Shown here: positions 47,511 through 57,566 of the stretch, piece after piece
Layout of the letters: the number at the start of each line of letters is the position of its first letter
Position numbering within the stretch: position 1 is the first letter of the stretch
From: Pichia kudriavzevii
Lineage: Eukaryota; Ascomycota; Pichiomycetes; Pichiales; Pichiaceae
Assembly (NCBI RefSeq): GCF_003054445.1
Contig: NC_042507.1
Span: 496,001-560,000, forward strand
Length of the DNA stretch: 64,000 bases
Reading direction: 5' to 3'
Notes under the pieces: generated by a model
What the model was told of the DNA's origin: nothing
What the model saw: only the letters and a program-made list of their open reading frames with translations
Databases searched by the model: none
Made by a program: the position numbers and the translations under genes

Positions 47511-48629
47511 ATGGTCCATAACCCAATAAGTATACTTGTGCTTCTACTCTCGTTGCTGACAATTGTGTTAGCGGGGGAGGATTATTATAAAATCCTTGGA
47601 GTTGATAGAAATGCGGACGAAAAAGAGATTAGAAATGCATATCGTCAGTTAAGTAAGAAATATCATCCTGACAAAAATCCAGGGGACGAAAATGCACAGC
47701 ATAAATTTATGGAGATTTCTAATGCCTATGATACTCTAATGGATGAAGAGAAAAGGAGAATATATGATCAGTATGGTGAGGAAGGTCTGCAAGGTGGTGC
47801 TGGGAACCATAGAGGAGGCGGAGGTGGCGGAGGTGGCGGTTTTGGTGGGGATCCTTTTGCACAGTTCTTTGGAGGAGGGTTCAGGCGTGGACCTCAAAGA
47901 GCACCAGATGTCACTTCAGAGATAACATTCACGTTAAGGGATTTTTATAATGGTAAGAATGTCGACATCCAAATCAACATGGTTGGTAAATGTGAAAAGT
48001 GTAATGGCTCAGGATCGTCAGATAAGAGTAGAACCCAATGTACACAATGTGGAGGGCATGGTAGATTGGTACAGAGAATGAATTTAGGTAATGGGATGAT
48101 TCAGCAATTTGAAGTTCCATGTCCAAAATGTAATGGTGAAGGTCACATCATCAAAAACAAGTGTAGAACCTGTCATGGTCAAGGAGTGCATAACCAGGTA
48201 AAAACTTTCAACGTGCATCTCAATCCAGGCACTCCAAGAAATTACGTTGAGGTTTTCTCAGGTCAAGGACAAGCACAGCCACGAATGGAACCTGGTGATT
48301 TACGTTTACAGTTGAAGGAAGACAAGACAGATAATGATGGCTATCGTAGGGTTGGCAGTAATTTATATAGAACAGAGGCATTGACGTTGAAGGAAGCGTT
48401 ATTGGGAGGATGGGAAATTAAAATACCATTTTTTGATCAATACGATCCTTTTTTGACACTATCAAGAAAGAAAGGGGTAATGGTCCAAAATGGTGAAGTG
48501 GAAGTTATTAAAGGTAAAGGTATGCCCATATTCCATGGTAATGATGAGTACGGTGACTTATTCATTGAATATGTGGTTGTTTTTCCTACAAATTCAAAAA
48601 AGTTGAAGCAACTACATGACGAGCTATAA
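47511..48629 (+). CDS. SCJ1: Scj1, ER-luminal DnaJ co-chaperone
   Basis: A luminal Hsp40 partner of Kar2/BiP in protein folding and ER-associated degradation. The chosen ATG gives a clean signal peptide (MVHNPISILVLLLSLLTIVL followed by A-GEDYY) and 372 residues (377 in S. cerevisiae). The J domain follows at once, with HPD at 52-54. A Gly/Phe-rich stretch with a run of glycines follows near 104-125. Four CxxCxGxG repeats form the zinc domain (CEKCNGSG, CTQCGGHG, CPKCNGEG, CRTCHGQG). Two beta-barrel substrate domains come after it. The protein ends in HDEL, an ER-retrieval signal, which agrees with the signal peptide. Confidence 0.95.
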   Translation: MVHNPISILVLLLSLLTIVLAGEDYYKILGVDRNADEKEIRNAYRQLSKKYHPDKNPGDENAQHKFMEISNAYDTLMDEEKRRIYDQYGEEGLQGGAGNHRGGGGGGGGGFGGDPFAQFFGGGFRRGPQRAPDVTSEITFTLRDFYNGKNVDIQINMVGKCEKCNGSGSSDKSRTQCTQCGGHGRLVQRMNLGNGMIQQFEVPCPKCNGEGHIIKNKCRTCHGQGVHNQVKTFNVHLNPGTPRNYVEVFSGQGQAQPRMEPGDLRLQLKEDKTDNDGYRRVGSNLYRTEALTLKEALLGGWEIKIPFFDQYDPFLTLSRKKGVMVQNGEVEVIKGKGMPIFHGNDEYGDLFIEYVVVFPTNSKKLKQLHDEL

Positions 48630-48682
48630 ATTTAGGAATAATAAAGATGTATTTCTATATTTGTATAGAGAGTATTTTTTTT

Positions 48683-51043
48683 TCATGTTTGCGTTTCCCT
48701 GGCTGATTGTATTTCAGTTATAGTCCTAGTTCGTTGTGGACTTTCAACAAATAGGCTTTTTATTAGGGACACTAATTCATGAGTTTCAAGCTCGTAAAAC
48801 TTAGCATCGTAAAAATCATCAAGGATACCTTTAAGGTTGGCTGATAGCACCAACTTGATTTGCTGTAATTTTGTCCAAGATTGGATTCCTTCAGCTTTAA
48901 TACCCATAGTATTGACCTTTTGTTCAAGTTGCTGGGTGATGGAATCTATGATGTTGCTGAGTATGTTGGATTCAAAGGAGGAGATATCCTTCCTACATGT
49001 TATCCTATTACATATATTGTTTGATACTTGGAATGTAATAGTGATTAATGTATTGACAACCAATTGCTTGTTTAGATGACTCAATTTTGACAACTCAAAA
49101 AATACTTCGTCAAATTGCGAATTAAATCTAATTAAAAATTCCTTCGAATACCCTTCCAATTTTTCACCGTTATCAAGCTCATCATCATTCCAAATAGTCA
49201 GCGCATAATCATCAAGCACTTTAACCAATAGCAGGATTTTATCGTTAACATACTCGTTAATGAATGATAAATTCATCTTATGACAATTTGTGAAATCAAT
49301 ATCATAAACCCTGCCACATTCTTCTAGTAACTTGTTGAAATCATTATAAAATAAAACACTATTCTTGTATGTAGTAAATAGCTGCGATTCTATCATCATA
49401 AAATAAGAAGTGCACAGTTTCTTTAAACCCTGTTTGAATAATGCCTTTGAATCTTCTACTTGATCTTCACTAACTCCAAGCTCTTTCAAACTAGTATAAT
49501 TCATCATATACCTCTCAATAACTTTCAGTAAATGTAAAACTAAAGGGGAATACTTGAATGTAGTTTTATTTAAGTTTCTCGAGGTAGCATCGTCAAGTTC
49601 CAAGTCCACTTCTTCCTCCCATGCGCCCCAATCGTCATCATCAATTTTTGCTTTTCCTTTTTGACTAGCTTCTGAAATAGAATCCAAGTCTAGCTCCTCA
49701 TCCACATCCCAGCCACCATCATCTTCGAGTTCTAATCCAAGATCGCTTTGGTCCAGTTTCCCTTCCACCTCCTTCTTATCAGTACAGTCGCCATCACCAT
49801 CCTTATCTCCATCAGCTTCCCAAACATCATGCTTCCCCCAGTCATTGTTCCATTCGTTTGTAATTGATTGACCATTTAAAGCAGCACTTTCTTTGCCATA
49901 ATCATCCCCGATTTCGACTGTTATCAAATTATTTTCGTTTAGTTCACCCTCAAATTCTTTGTGGATAAGCCTTAAAACAAGAATCTTAAACTCGTCCACA
50001 GTGCCATCCACAAGATTATCTACCCAAGACGTTATCAAATCATCAATCCAAAATTCCAAATCACAGATTCCGTCAGTAGACCAACCTTCTGTTGATAGTT
50101 GAGAAGCAATCTTATAGAGTACGGCTATACTCGACTGCTCCATAGTGACCTTATATTTATTACCATTATCATCATCATCATCATAGCCAAGCTTTTCGAC
50201 AATTAACAAATAGACATTTTTTCTGTCAAACATCCTACGCCTCAACTCCCTCAATATAGTTTTACCCAAAATATATCTGAAGTTCGAATACTCAGGTATG
50301 TCGCAGATTAGTGAAGCTGTATAATCAATGAAACATATTACTTGCTGAACAGAGTTCACTAACCCAAAAAAACTATACTCAGATTTTTCAAAGTGTAAAA
50401 CATTTTTTTCCATTTCAACAACAAACCCATCGTCGAATTTATCAAAAGCTGTGTTCAATAGATTGTTAAAAATCTTAGCAATATTAAAGTGCTCATTTAT
50501 TTTTACACTTAATAATCCACGAGTCAACTTGAAAAACTCATTCATCAGAACACCATCAACTTCTGGGAAGATTTTAATGTCAGGATATTCTCTAATGTTA
50601 AAATACTCTTGAAATTTGTGATTCGAGGTATCGTTCAGCTCTGTTTGATAACTGATTAATAGGTTATCCAACTCACCAAATATTTTCACTTGAGATACTT
50701 CGCTTTGAGGCATGTATCCTGATTTAATCTGATCAATTTTCTTTTGAAGTCTATAAAAACTTTTCAGCTTGTCAGTAAAGTTTGTTGATTGTTTATAATC
50801 GTCAATTAGACCATTAACAACCCACAACTGATTGCATACTTCAACTGTTTCATTTATATCATGTCTCGAAAACTGCTTGGGGTGTGAGTTAGGTGTCATC
50901 AGAGTCTCTCCTTTTGAAACGCCAGAGGGACCTTTGCGGCTTGAACCTGAAGAATAACTTTGTATTTTTTTATCTAGTTCCTTTAGTTTAAGGTTCAAGG
51001 TTTTCAAACTTTCACTTATATCTATGTCATGTTTCTCCATCAT
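48683..51043 (-). CDS. DSL1: Dsl1, tethering subunit for Golgi-to-ER COPI vesicles
   Basis: The central subunit of the Dsl1-Tip20-Sec39 tether on the ER. From the ATG at 51043-51041 it has 786 residues (754 in S. cerevisiae); the frame continues upstream to a TTG. The diagnostic part is the acidic loop at about 390-485, with tryptophans in Asp/Glu context (NEWNNDWGKHDVWEADGD, GGWDVDEELDLD, DDDWGAWEEEVDLE). It matches the Trp-containing lasso of Dsl1 that captures coatomer. The N-terminal coiled region (SLKTLNLKLKELDKKIQSY) and the all-helical body fit the CATCHR fold. Its stop lies 53 bases from the convergent SCJ1 stop. Confidence 0.85.
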   Translation of the reverse strand: MMEKHDIDISESLKTLNLKLKELDKKIQSYSSGSSRKGPSGVSKGETLMTPNSHPKQFSRHDINETVEVCNQLWVVNGLIDDYKQSTNFTDKLKSFYRLQKKIDQIKSGYMPQSEVSQVKIFGELDNLLISYQTELNDTSNHKFQEYFNIREYPDIKIFPEVDGVLMNEFFKLTRGLLSVKINEHFNIAKIFNNLLNTAFDKFDDGFVVEMEKNVLHFEKSEYSFFGLVNSVQQVICFIDYTASLICDIPEYSNFRYILGKTILRELRRRMFDRKNVYLLIVEKLGYDDDDDNGNKYKVTMEQSSIAVLYKIASQLSTEGWSTDGICDLEFWIDDLITSWVDNLVDGTVDEFKILVLRLIHKEFEGELNENNLITVEIGDDYGKESAALNGQSITNEWNNDWGKHDVWEADGDKDGDGDCTDKKEVEGKLDQSDLGLELEDDGGWDVDEELDLDSISEASQKGKAKIDDDDWGAWEEEVDLELDDATSRNLNKTTFKYSPLVLHLLKVIERYMMNYTSLKELGVSEDQVEDSKALFKQGLKKLCTSYFMMIESQLFTTYKNSVLFYNDFNKLLEECGRVYDIDFTNCHKMNLSFINEYVNDKILLLVKVLDDYALTIWNDDELDNGEKLEGYSKEFLIRFNSQFDEVFFELSKLSHLNKQLVVNTLITITFQVSNNICNRITCRKDISSFESNILSNIIDSITQQLEQKVNTMGIKAEGIQSWTKLQQIKLVLSANLKGILDDFYDAKFYELETHELVSLIKSLFVESPQRTRTITEIQSARETQT

Positions 51044-51243
51044 GAAATAACAGCCTGGCCAAAAGTCGGTTATCTCAAACAACTTTTAAATACTAAAACC
51101 ACTAACAGATGTGTTGTTCAATTCATCGACTCCAAATTTTGGCTGTGCGCACTCTGCTTCTCATATAAAAATACGGATTACAGTTAAAAGTACATTAAAG
51201 TAAAGTTACATCAGTTTGTTATAAAAGCTTGAATTATAGTTTC

Positions 51244-54200
51244 TCAAATAACCAGATATTCATCCATAATCGCTTCTGCTTGTGCATGATTTCCGTTGAG
51301 ATTGTATATCGTATAGAGGTTGTGGGCAGCTTCCTTCTTTAGGTCATACGCCGAATCATCGACTTCAATATTCAAAACACGTCCATAGAATACAACTGCT
51401 ATATGGTCAAGACCTAACAGGTTAAAATATCGGCCTAAATTGTATAGTGCCTCCATTCTGTAATACGGATCACTTTGGTCTTTAGTCTTTATATATTCCA
51501 TCATATAAGAAAGACCTTGTAGAACTTGAAAACTAGAATTTAGGGTCTTCCTTTGAACTGACCTGTGAAGATTTGCTAATGATAGCAAAAACAGCAATTC
51601 TGGATTATTTGGGTAAGAGTAATAAAGTTTCATCAAGTACACCAAGGCAGACGTGTATGATTTATTCATAAAGAGATAGGAAGCGTATATGTAATTCAGA
51701 GTGAAATGATCTTTAGAAAGATCAACATTAGTTTTAGTGATGGTAGCTTTTCCGACAATAGCATCGTTTCCAGGATCTTTTAAATAGTCGAACGCCTTGA
51801 TTTGACGCAATAAGAACTTTTGTGAGGGTGCATCAGCGTATTTCTGCTCCATCTCGCTATTTGGAATAAAGCTGGCAAGGTATAGCCTGAATGAATCACT
51901 TGCAAATTGATACTCATTCATCAAACCCCTAGTTTGATTCATGATAATTTGGGAATCCTGTGTCAATATTCCAACAGAAAGCCCCACCAATCTGGTGGTT
52001 AGTTCTTTTTCTTTGAAGACAATTGCATGTCGAATAATTTCTTCGACGGAGGTAGCAGTTTCGGTGTCTTTCTCAAATTCTGCCACCAATAGGGCATATT
52101 TAACAAAGACATAGTACCACTGTTCATATGTCAATCCCTTGAACCCAATTTCAGGAATTTCGTCATTAGAATATTGCTGTGTCAAGATAATTTCAGTTTG
52201 CAAATATTTCATTCTCAAGAGCTTTTGATCGATATTTAGTTTGGCCGTTCTTAACCGTAGTCTGGTGTTGAATGCAACCAACTTATCTTGAGGAAAAAAC
52301 ATTTTGTACATGGTAAATATTGTGATTAAATCGGAAACAAGTTCAATCCAAACCCTAGTTCTAACCTTTAGTGATTCCTCTTCCACTTCGGTTAGATCTC
52401 CCGTTTGTAGATCTTCGATTTGCTTTAAGATGCTTGAACATTTTGTGTACAATTTTTTAACTCGAATCTCAGATTTCAATGACATTGTCTTGAGTTCGTC
52501 GTTCGTATATTTTACCCTTTTCTTCTTCTTCTTTTTAACCGGATAGTCTTCAATAATAGCTTGTGTTTGACCAATATCATTTTGTCCAAATCCTAGATCA
52601 TCCTCTTCTTCCTCCTCTTCACTCAAAATGGATTCTCTGGTCTCATGCTCCTCATTTTTTGTTCTCTCCCTCAATCTTTCCAACTTCGCATCTCTATACA
52701 GCCTGTTGGCTTGTTCGATATCATCTAGATAAAAATAACATTCTGCAAGAGCAACCTTCAGTTCAACATTATCCTTATCAAATTCGAGAAGTCTGATATA
52801 AGTATCCTTGGCATTCTCAAAATCTTCTGTTTCTCTCAAACATCTCGCTATAGTAGTCACCAGTTCATACGTATTGTATTCCTCGTGATACGACAAAGGG
52901 ATCAAGAACTCCAAAGCTTCCTTAAACAAACCAAAACTTTCCAACTCCATACCCACTTTAAAAAATAAATCCGGAGTTTCTTCTACAGGCTGGTCCAACA
53001 AAACTGAAAAATGCTTCAATGACTCTTCTTCCTGCTTATTATTAAGCCTAAAAATTCCCAACTGGACCCTAATGTCAATAGGGAGGGAATAATCTAAAGA
53101 GCCATCTCTTGCCTTCAACTTTTGAAATCGAGGATGATCTAGCCTTCTTTCATCAAATTCAATATCATTATTTGGATTTTCATCCCAGAATGTCTGTTCT
53201 TCTCTTTCCTGAATCCAACGAGATACTTGTCTCAAGGCCTTGATACCTAACACCCATGCTGCTTTAGATGCATACAACTCTGATAAAATATTCAATTCAG
53301 ACCAGTCAAATATAATATTCTCCAACGTTACTGACTCTCCTTTATCAACTAGTTTTCTGTATTTCACATTGTCATCTAAGATTTTCGTATATAATGAGAT
53401 TGCATCGTTAACTCTACCTTCCTCAACATAAACTTTTGCCAATTCTCTAACAATTTTGGAATCCGATGGCAAAACAGAGCGAATCTTGAGCAAACCGCTA
53501 GAGGCTCTCTTATACTTTCCAACTTCTCTATATAGACACGCACGTGAAAATATGGCGTCATAATCTTTGCCTTTGCTTGCACTGATGGCACGTCTGTAGC
53601 AATAAATAGCTTGTTTGAAATGACCTAGTTCAACTGATAACTCGGCTACCGTTTTCCAGAAGTCAACATCTCCGGGATTCAAATGAGCTGCCAATAGCCA
53701 GATATTTGAACATCTATTGACGTCATTTTGCATACGATAAATTTCACCTAGAGTTTTGTATGCACTAAAATTGTTTTTATCTAATTTAATCACTTGTTTG
53801 TAAATTTTTATTGCTTTATCCAGCTCGTTCATTGCAAATGCTTCATTGGCTTGTGACAAGAGTAACTTTACTTCGGGATCAAGCTCCGTACGTCTCATCC
53901 TTCTCCTCATAGCTGCCAATCCGCCACGTTTTTTAGGTCTCTTTCTCTTGACTTTGAAATTTCTAGCTTCACGCAATGCGTTCCTAAAAGTGAATTCGTC
54001 ATCCGAATCATTATCACTGTTTGAATCGTGTGCTTCATCATCGTTGTCAAACCCTAAGTCAGCTAAGGTTTGATATCTTTTTTGCTTACTCTCAGCTGAG
54101 TCTTCAAAATCAGACAGCTCCGAATCATCATCGGCATCTTCAAGGGCATCTCCTTGAAGATCAATATCTTCATCATCTTGCTCCTCCTCTTCCTCCTCTT

Positions 54201-54372
54201 CTTCTCCGTTTAATGAATAACCATCGTTAATAGAGTCATCATTGTCGTCTGAAAACTCCAACGCTTCTTCATTGTAATCATCGTCATCTAGTAACTGGCG
54301 CAATTGATCCTTTGAAAAGTGATCCAAATCAAAGTCTGCTCCGTTATGTGAAGTGCTCCTCGGGCTAGTCAT
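51244..54372 (-). CDS. TFC4: Tfc4, TFIIIC tau131 subunit
   Basis: The TPR-array subunit of TFIIIC that contacts TFIIIB (Brf1, Bdp1) and so recruits RNA polymerase III. It has 1042 residues (1025 in S. cerevisiae). An acidic N-terminus (Asp/Glu runs to about residue 130) and a basic patch (KVKRKRPKKRGGLAAMRRRMRR) come first. TPR units follow from about 174, such as ELDKAIKIYKQVIKLDKNNF and HFKQAIYCYRRAIS. A second TPR block follows after a charged linker near 590-620 (KKKKKK). The C-terminal repeats end ...HAQAEAIMDEYLVI. The family match is firm. Confidence 0.92.
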   Translation of the reverse strand: MTSPRSTSHNGADFDLDHFSKDQLRQLLDDDDYNEEALEFSDDNDDSINDGYSLNGEEEEEEEEQDDEDIDLQGDALEDADDDSELSDFEDSAESKQKRYQTLADLGFDNDDEAHDSNSDNDSDDEFTFRNALREARNFKVKRKRPKKRGGLAAMRRRMRRTELDPEVKLLLSQANEAFAMNELDKAIKIYKQVIKLDKNNFSAYKTLGEIYRMQNDVNRCSNIWLLAAHLNPGDVDFWKTVAELSVELGHFKQAIYCYRRAISASKGKDYDAIFSRACLYREVGKYKRASSGLLKIRSVLPSDSKIVRELAKVYVEEGRVNDAISLYTKILDDNVKYRKLVDKGESVTLENIIFDWSELNILSELYASKAAWVLGIKALRQVSRWIQEREEQTFWDENPNNDIEFDERRLDHPRFQKLKARDGSLDYSLPIDIRVQLGIFRLNNKQEEESLKHFSVLLDQPVEETPDLFFKVGMELESFGLFKEALEFLIPLSYHEEYNTYELVTTIARCLRETEDFENAKDTYIRLLEFDKDNVELKVALAECYFYLDDIEQANRLYRDAKLERLRERTKNEEHETRESILSEEEEEEDDLGFGQNDIGQTQAIIEDYPVKKKKKKRVKYTNDELKTMSLKSEIRVKKLYTKCSSILKQIEDLQTGDLTEVEEESLKVRTRVWIELVSDLITIFTMYKMFFPQDKLVAFNTRLRLRTAKLNIDQKLLRMKYLQTEIILTQQYSNDEIPEIGFKGLTYEQWYYVFVKYALLVAEFEKDTETATSVEEIIRHAIVFKEKELTTRLVGLSVGILTQDSQIIMNQTRGLMNEYQFASDSFRLYLASFIPNSEMEQKYADAPSQKFLLRQIKAFDYLKDPGNDAIVGKATITKTNVDLSKDHFTLNYIYASYLFMNKSYTSALVYLMKLYYSYPNNPELLFLLSLANLHRSVQRKTLNSSFQVLQGLSYMMEYIKTKDQSDPYYRMEALYNLGRYFNLLGLDHIAVVFYGRVLNIEVDDSAYDLKKEAAHNLYTIYNLNGNHAQAEAIMDEYLVI

Positions 54373-54600
54373 TGGTACATCAAGAAGAAGCTAATCTGGA
54401 CAAAATATTCGATATACCACAAGAAAAAGTTTGTTATGGTCTTTCTTAAAGGAGACCATCTCCTCGAAATTCATTCTCGCAATGCTCAGAAATTAAAATC
54501 AAGACATGATATCGTGCTACAATAGATCTTTGTGAAGGCAAACTAGGATCTAACTGTCTTACTTTTGAGAAAAAAGTAATCTTCTGGCAACAATTTCAGA

Positions 54601-55774
54601 ATGGTACGTACTTTAGCAACTACTTTAATTGGGCAACCAGCTGTTAGGGGAAGGTTTACTAACATATCATACAATTAAATAGTTTTCAGGGTTTCCAGGG
54701 TTTCCAGGTCAGCCAGGGCAATTTTTTGCTCCAGTACCACAATCCTTTGAAGACTTCTTCAGATGCTACCCAATTAGGATGATGAAAGATGGGGCAAACA
54801 AAGATGTTGCGAATTATGGTGGTAAGATATTCTTGCCTCAATCTGCATTACATAAATTATCCATGCTAAATATCAGATATCCATTATTATTCAAATTATC
54901 AAATACTAATACAGGGAAACATACACATAGTGGTGTTTTGGAATTTACAGCAGATGAGGGAAGATGTTATTTACCGGATTGGATGATGGATACTCTTGGT
55001 GTTAGCCCAGGGACTGTAGTGAAAATTGAAACTACAGACTTGGCCCAAGGTAATTTCGTTAAGCTAGAACCTCAGTCAGTCGATTTCTTAGAGATAAGTG
55101 ATCCGAAGGCAGTGTTGGAGAATGCTTTACGAAATTTTACAACCTTAACTGTCGGTGATATCATTGAACTGAAATACAACAATAACGTTTATAAAATAAA
55201 AATTCTAGAGGTCAAACCAGAATCTCCGTTGGGGGGTATATGTGTTATTGAGACTGATTTAGTAACTGATTTTGCAACCCCTGTTGGGTATGTCGAGCCT
55301 GATTATGAAAAACTCAAGGAGGAAAACAATAAAAAAAAGAGAGAGCAAGCATTGTCTGCTCCATCTTTAAAGGGCAAAGGCACGATGGCAACGAAGATAA
55401 ATTATGGAAAAATTATTGGGTCTTCGAAAGATAATGAAAACAAAAGTTTCCAAGGGCAAGGAGTAAAACTATCGGGTAAGAAAGTTAGTGATGTTTTGGA
55501 AAAAAAGTTTGAGACTGAAGATTTGGATTTAACTGGTCCTGTAAAACCACTAGAGCTTCCTCCCGGTTATCTGTTTTTTGGTTTCCCGTACAAACCATAT
55601 GTCGATGAATTTGAAGCTGCGGAAAAGGAAAGAGACTCCAGAGAAACAATTGTTGTGTTTCAAGGCCAGGGGCAAAGTTTGAGGGCTAAGAAGCGGAAGG
55701 ATAAAAACAAAGGGCATATACCTAGCAAAAACAAAGTTCGATCTCCGGAAGCTATAGTTATCGATTCCGATTAA
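54601..55774 (+). CDS. UFD1: Ufd1, Cdc48 cofactor, with first exon of one codon
   Basis: A ubiquitin-binding adaptor that, with Npl4, directs the Cdc48 segregase in proteasomal degradation. Exon 1 is only the ATG (54601-54603); exon 2 is 54683-55774. Splicing gives MFSGFPGFPG..., which matches the MFSGF start of S. cerevisiae Ufd1, then FEDFFRCYPIRMM and GGKIFLPQSALHKLSMLNIR. The total is 364 residues (361 in S. cerevisiae). The double-psi barrel domain spans about 25-210, ending LVTDFATPVGYVEPDY. Short Cdc48/Npl4-binding motifs follow, with FQGQGVKLSGK and FQGQGQSLRAKK. Taking the first unspliced ATG (54779) would lose conserved N-terminal residues. Confidence 0.93.
54604..54682 (+). other. 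UFD1 intron, 79 bases, directly after the start codon
   Basis: The donor is GTACGT at 54604-54609, the branch point TACTAAC at 54657-54663 and the acceptor TAG at 54680-54682. The nearby CAG at 54687-54689 would put exon 2 out of frame with a one-codon exon 1, whereas the TAG keeps frame and restores the conserved N-terminus. Upstream frame analysis shows no other way to reach the FSGF sequence from an ATG. Confidence 0.88.
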
Positions 55775-55835
55775 AACACTTTATATGTCTGTATAACGTA
55801 TAAGAGCTCAAAGACACAGTTCATTTTATATACAA

Positions 55836-56654
55836 TTAAGCTCTTGCTAAAATACTGTATGAGATGTAATCAAGGTATGATAATTCTGACGGATTTTCAT
55901 TTTCTAATTGGTTATCATACGCTTCTAGCAATGTGGCACTTCTCAAGAGACTAGATACCTTGCGTAGATTGAGGTGGTTCCAATGGTCTGTGGTTACCGA
56001 ATAGTCATGCGTTGCTGCAAGAGACGCTCCAACTGATGACTTGAATTCAACTTTTGCATAGTGATAATTATCTTCCACCTTATTCCCAGGATTTGTTGTT
56101 ACATTTTCTACGGGACCAAAAACTCCCATAAGTTTACTTAATAAGTTCTCATCAAAAACCACTTTATTTTTCCACTTGACAGATACTATCTTACAGGCTC
56201 TATCTCGATTTTTCTCGTGATTAATCGAAGGATACGTACTAGTATGTTTCAAATAATCATCAAACCGGTCTGACAAATTCACCGCCTGCTGGCGTAAAAC
56301 ATACTGCTCCTGCTGCTCAGCCTTATACCGTGATTCTCTATTCCTCAAATCAGATTTAAACTTGTGAACTGAAGGGTTCGTATTCTCTGTTGAGATTTTT
56401 CTCTTTTCCACTTCTATGTCATATTCTTTTCGAATGATATCATTCGATAGTACTATATTTGCAAGACTGACAAATTTAAATCGATCATTAACATCAATTC
56501 CATTATTCTTATCCGGATGAAACTTTAAAGCCTTCTTTCTATATGCAGACCTAATCACCTCATTCGAAGCATTCCTATCGATTTCCAAAATGTCGTATGC
56601 ATCTTTTCCAGAATCCAAGAGTAATCGGATTGTGTTTTCTAAAGAACGGTCCAT
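55836..56654 (-). CDS. CWC23: Cwc23, spliceosome-associated J protein
   Basis: A J-domain protein of the DNAJC17/Cwc23 family that acts in spliceosome disassembly with Ntr1. The ATG at 56654-56652 gives 272 residues (283 in S. cerevisiae); the frame runs upstream to a TTG. The J domain is at the N-terminus (AYDILEIDRNASNEVIRSAY, HPD at 46-48). A charged coiled region follows (RNRESRYKAEQQEQYVLRQQ). The C-terminus has an RRM-like fold (IVSVKWKNKVVFDENLLSKL, then the YHYAKVEFKS strand), as in DNAJC17 and some fungal Cwc23 proteins. It is convergent with UFD1. Confidence 0.85.
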   Translation of the reverse strand: MDRSLENTIRLLLDSGKDAYDILEIDRNASNEVIRSAYRKKALKFHPDKNNGIDVNDRFKFVSLANIVLSNDIIRKEYDIEVEKRKISTENTNPSVHKFKSDLRNRESRYKAEQQEQYVLRQQAVNLSDRFDDYLKHTSTYPSINHEKNRDRACKIVSVKWKNKVVFDENLLSKLMGVFGPVENVTTNPGNKVEDNYHYAKVEFKSSVGASLAATHDYSVTTDHWNHLNLRKVSSLLRSATLLEAYDNQLENENPSELSYLDYISYSILARA

Positions 56655-56954
56655 ATTTGAATTCGCCTGTATTAGAAGTAGAGAAACCCTCAATTGACCA
56701 AAGAGAACTTTTTTTTCCCCCTCAATTGCAATAGATAAAGCGTCGCCACTTCGACATACAAGTGCCGAGCTCTAAAATTTTTCTTTCTGCTGTATGTAGT
56801 CCCTATTCTTTTCTTCCTTTTCTGTGGCTTGCCCAACAGCCAAAGTCCCCCCTTGTGAGCAGCTCCTCTAAGTATGATCGGAATTCAGTAATCAGATGAT
56901 TATGTGTTTTGAAATATTCAGGGGGAAGTTTGGGGGTGAATCGGCTTATTTTTA

Positions 56955-57053
56955 AAAAGTTGTTAATGATGAAATTCTACTCAGCTCACTCTGAAAGTAA
57001 TGAAGAAAAACGTTTAGTTTCCAACATTCATCAATTTCCTGACTACAACTTTT
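56955..57053 (+). ncRNA. Box C/D snoRNA candidate
   Basis: All elements of a C/D snoRNA are present in order. The terminal stem is AAAAGTTGT (56955-56963), exactly complementary to ACAACTTTT (57045-57053). Box C is ATGATGA (56966-56972), two bases inside the stem, and box D is CTGA (57039-57042), two bases inside the other arm. Inner boxes D' CTGA (56991-56994) and C' ATGAAGA (57000-57006, one mismatch) are present. The length is 99 bases. Guide stretches would lie just upstream of D' and D. I could not match them to rRNA from memory, so the target is unknown and an orphan guide is possible. Confidence 0.72.
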
Positions 57054-57532
57054 AAGAATGAGTCTAATGTGGCTTGTAAGTATCTGTAGCATTGAGTTGA
57101 ATGTCTCATCTTTTTTTCAGCTGGGGACTGTCCAATCTAAAACCATCTACTTTAAAATAAACTTGAGCTAATTTTTGGTTTCTACGGAGTTATAAAATCT
57201 GGTCTGTTTAATAGGCAATATAATAAACAGTTTCAGATGCGATTTATACTTAGAAATTGCAGAAATTATAGTAAGTAGAGAAGGAACTTGCACCTATCGA
57301 ATAGCCTCGAGACTTTTGTTAGCACTGGGGAATTTTTTAGCGCTTGAGGGCTAGGCGGGACCAGCATCTGAAACACTGCTTTGTGTAAATATAAGTGTTA
57401 ATTGCCATCACAATGTATCTATGCTTAAAGCGTCGGTATCGGTTAAAGCTACTTTTCCATGTAACCCACCTCCATTGTTAAACGCCAAGAATGTTTTGTT
57501 TCCTTTCTAGACTTGTTTCTCAACCTTGGCCA

Positions 57533-57566
57533 AGCTACTACAATCCTAAGCTAGGACAAAGTAGCT
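57533..57566 (+). other. Two-part hairpin in the gene-poor locus
   Basis: AGCTACT (57533-57539) pairs with AGTAGCT (57560-57566), and inside it TCCTA (57544-57548) pairs with TAGGA (57552-57556) around a three-base loop, with a small internal loop (ACAA/CAA) between the stems. A perfect nested structure of this kind suggests a structured RNA. I cannot assign it to a family. Confidence 0.4.

Noticed and set aside
57170-57178. Sm-like AATTTTTGG in the gene-poor locus
   Set aside because: I could not find U2, U4 or U5 5' motifs or stem-loops upstream, so it is probably chance in T-rich sequence.
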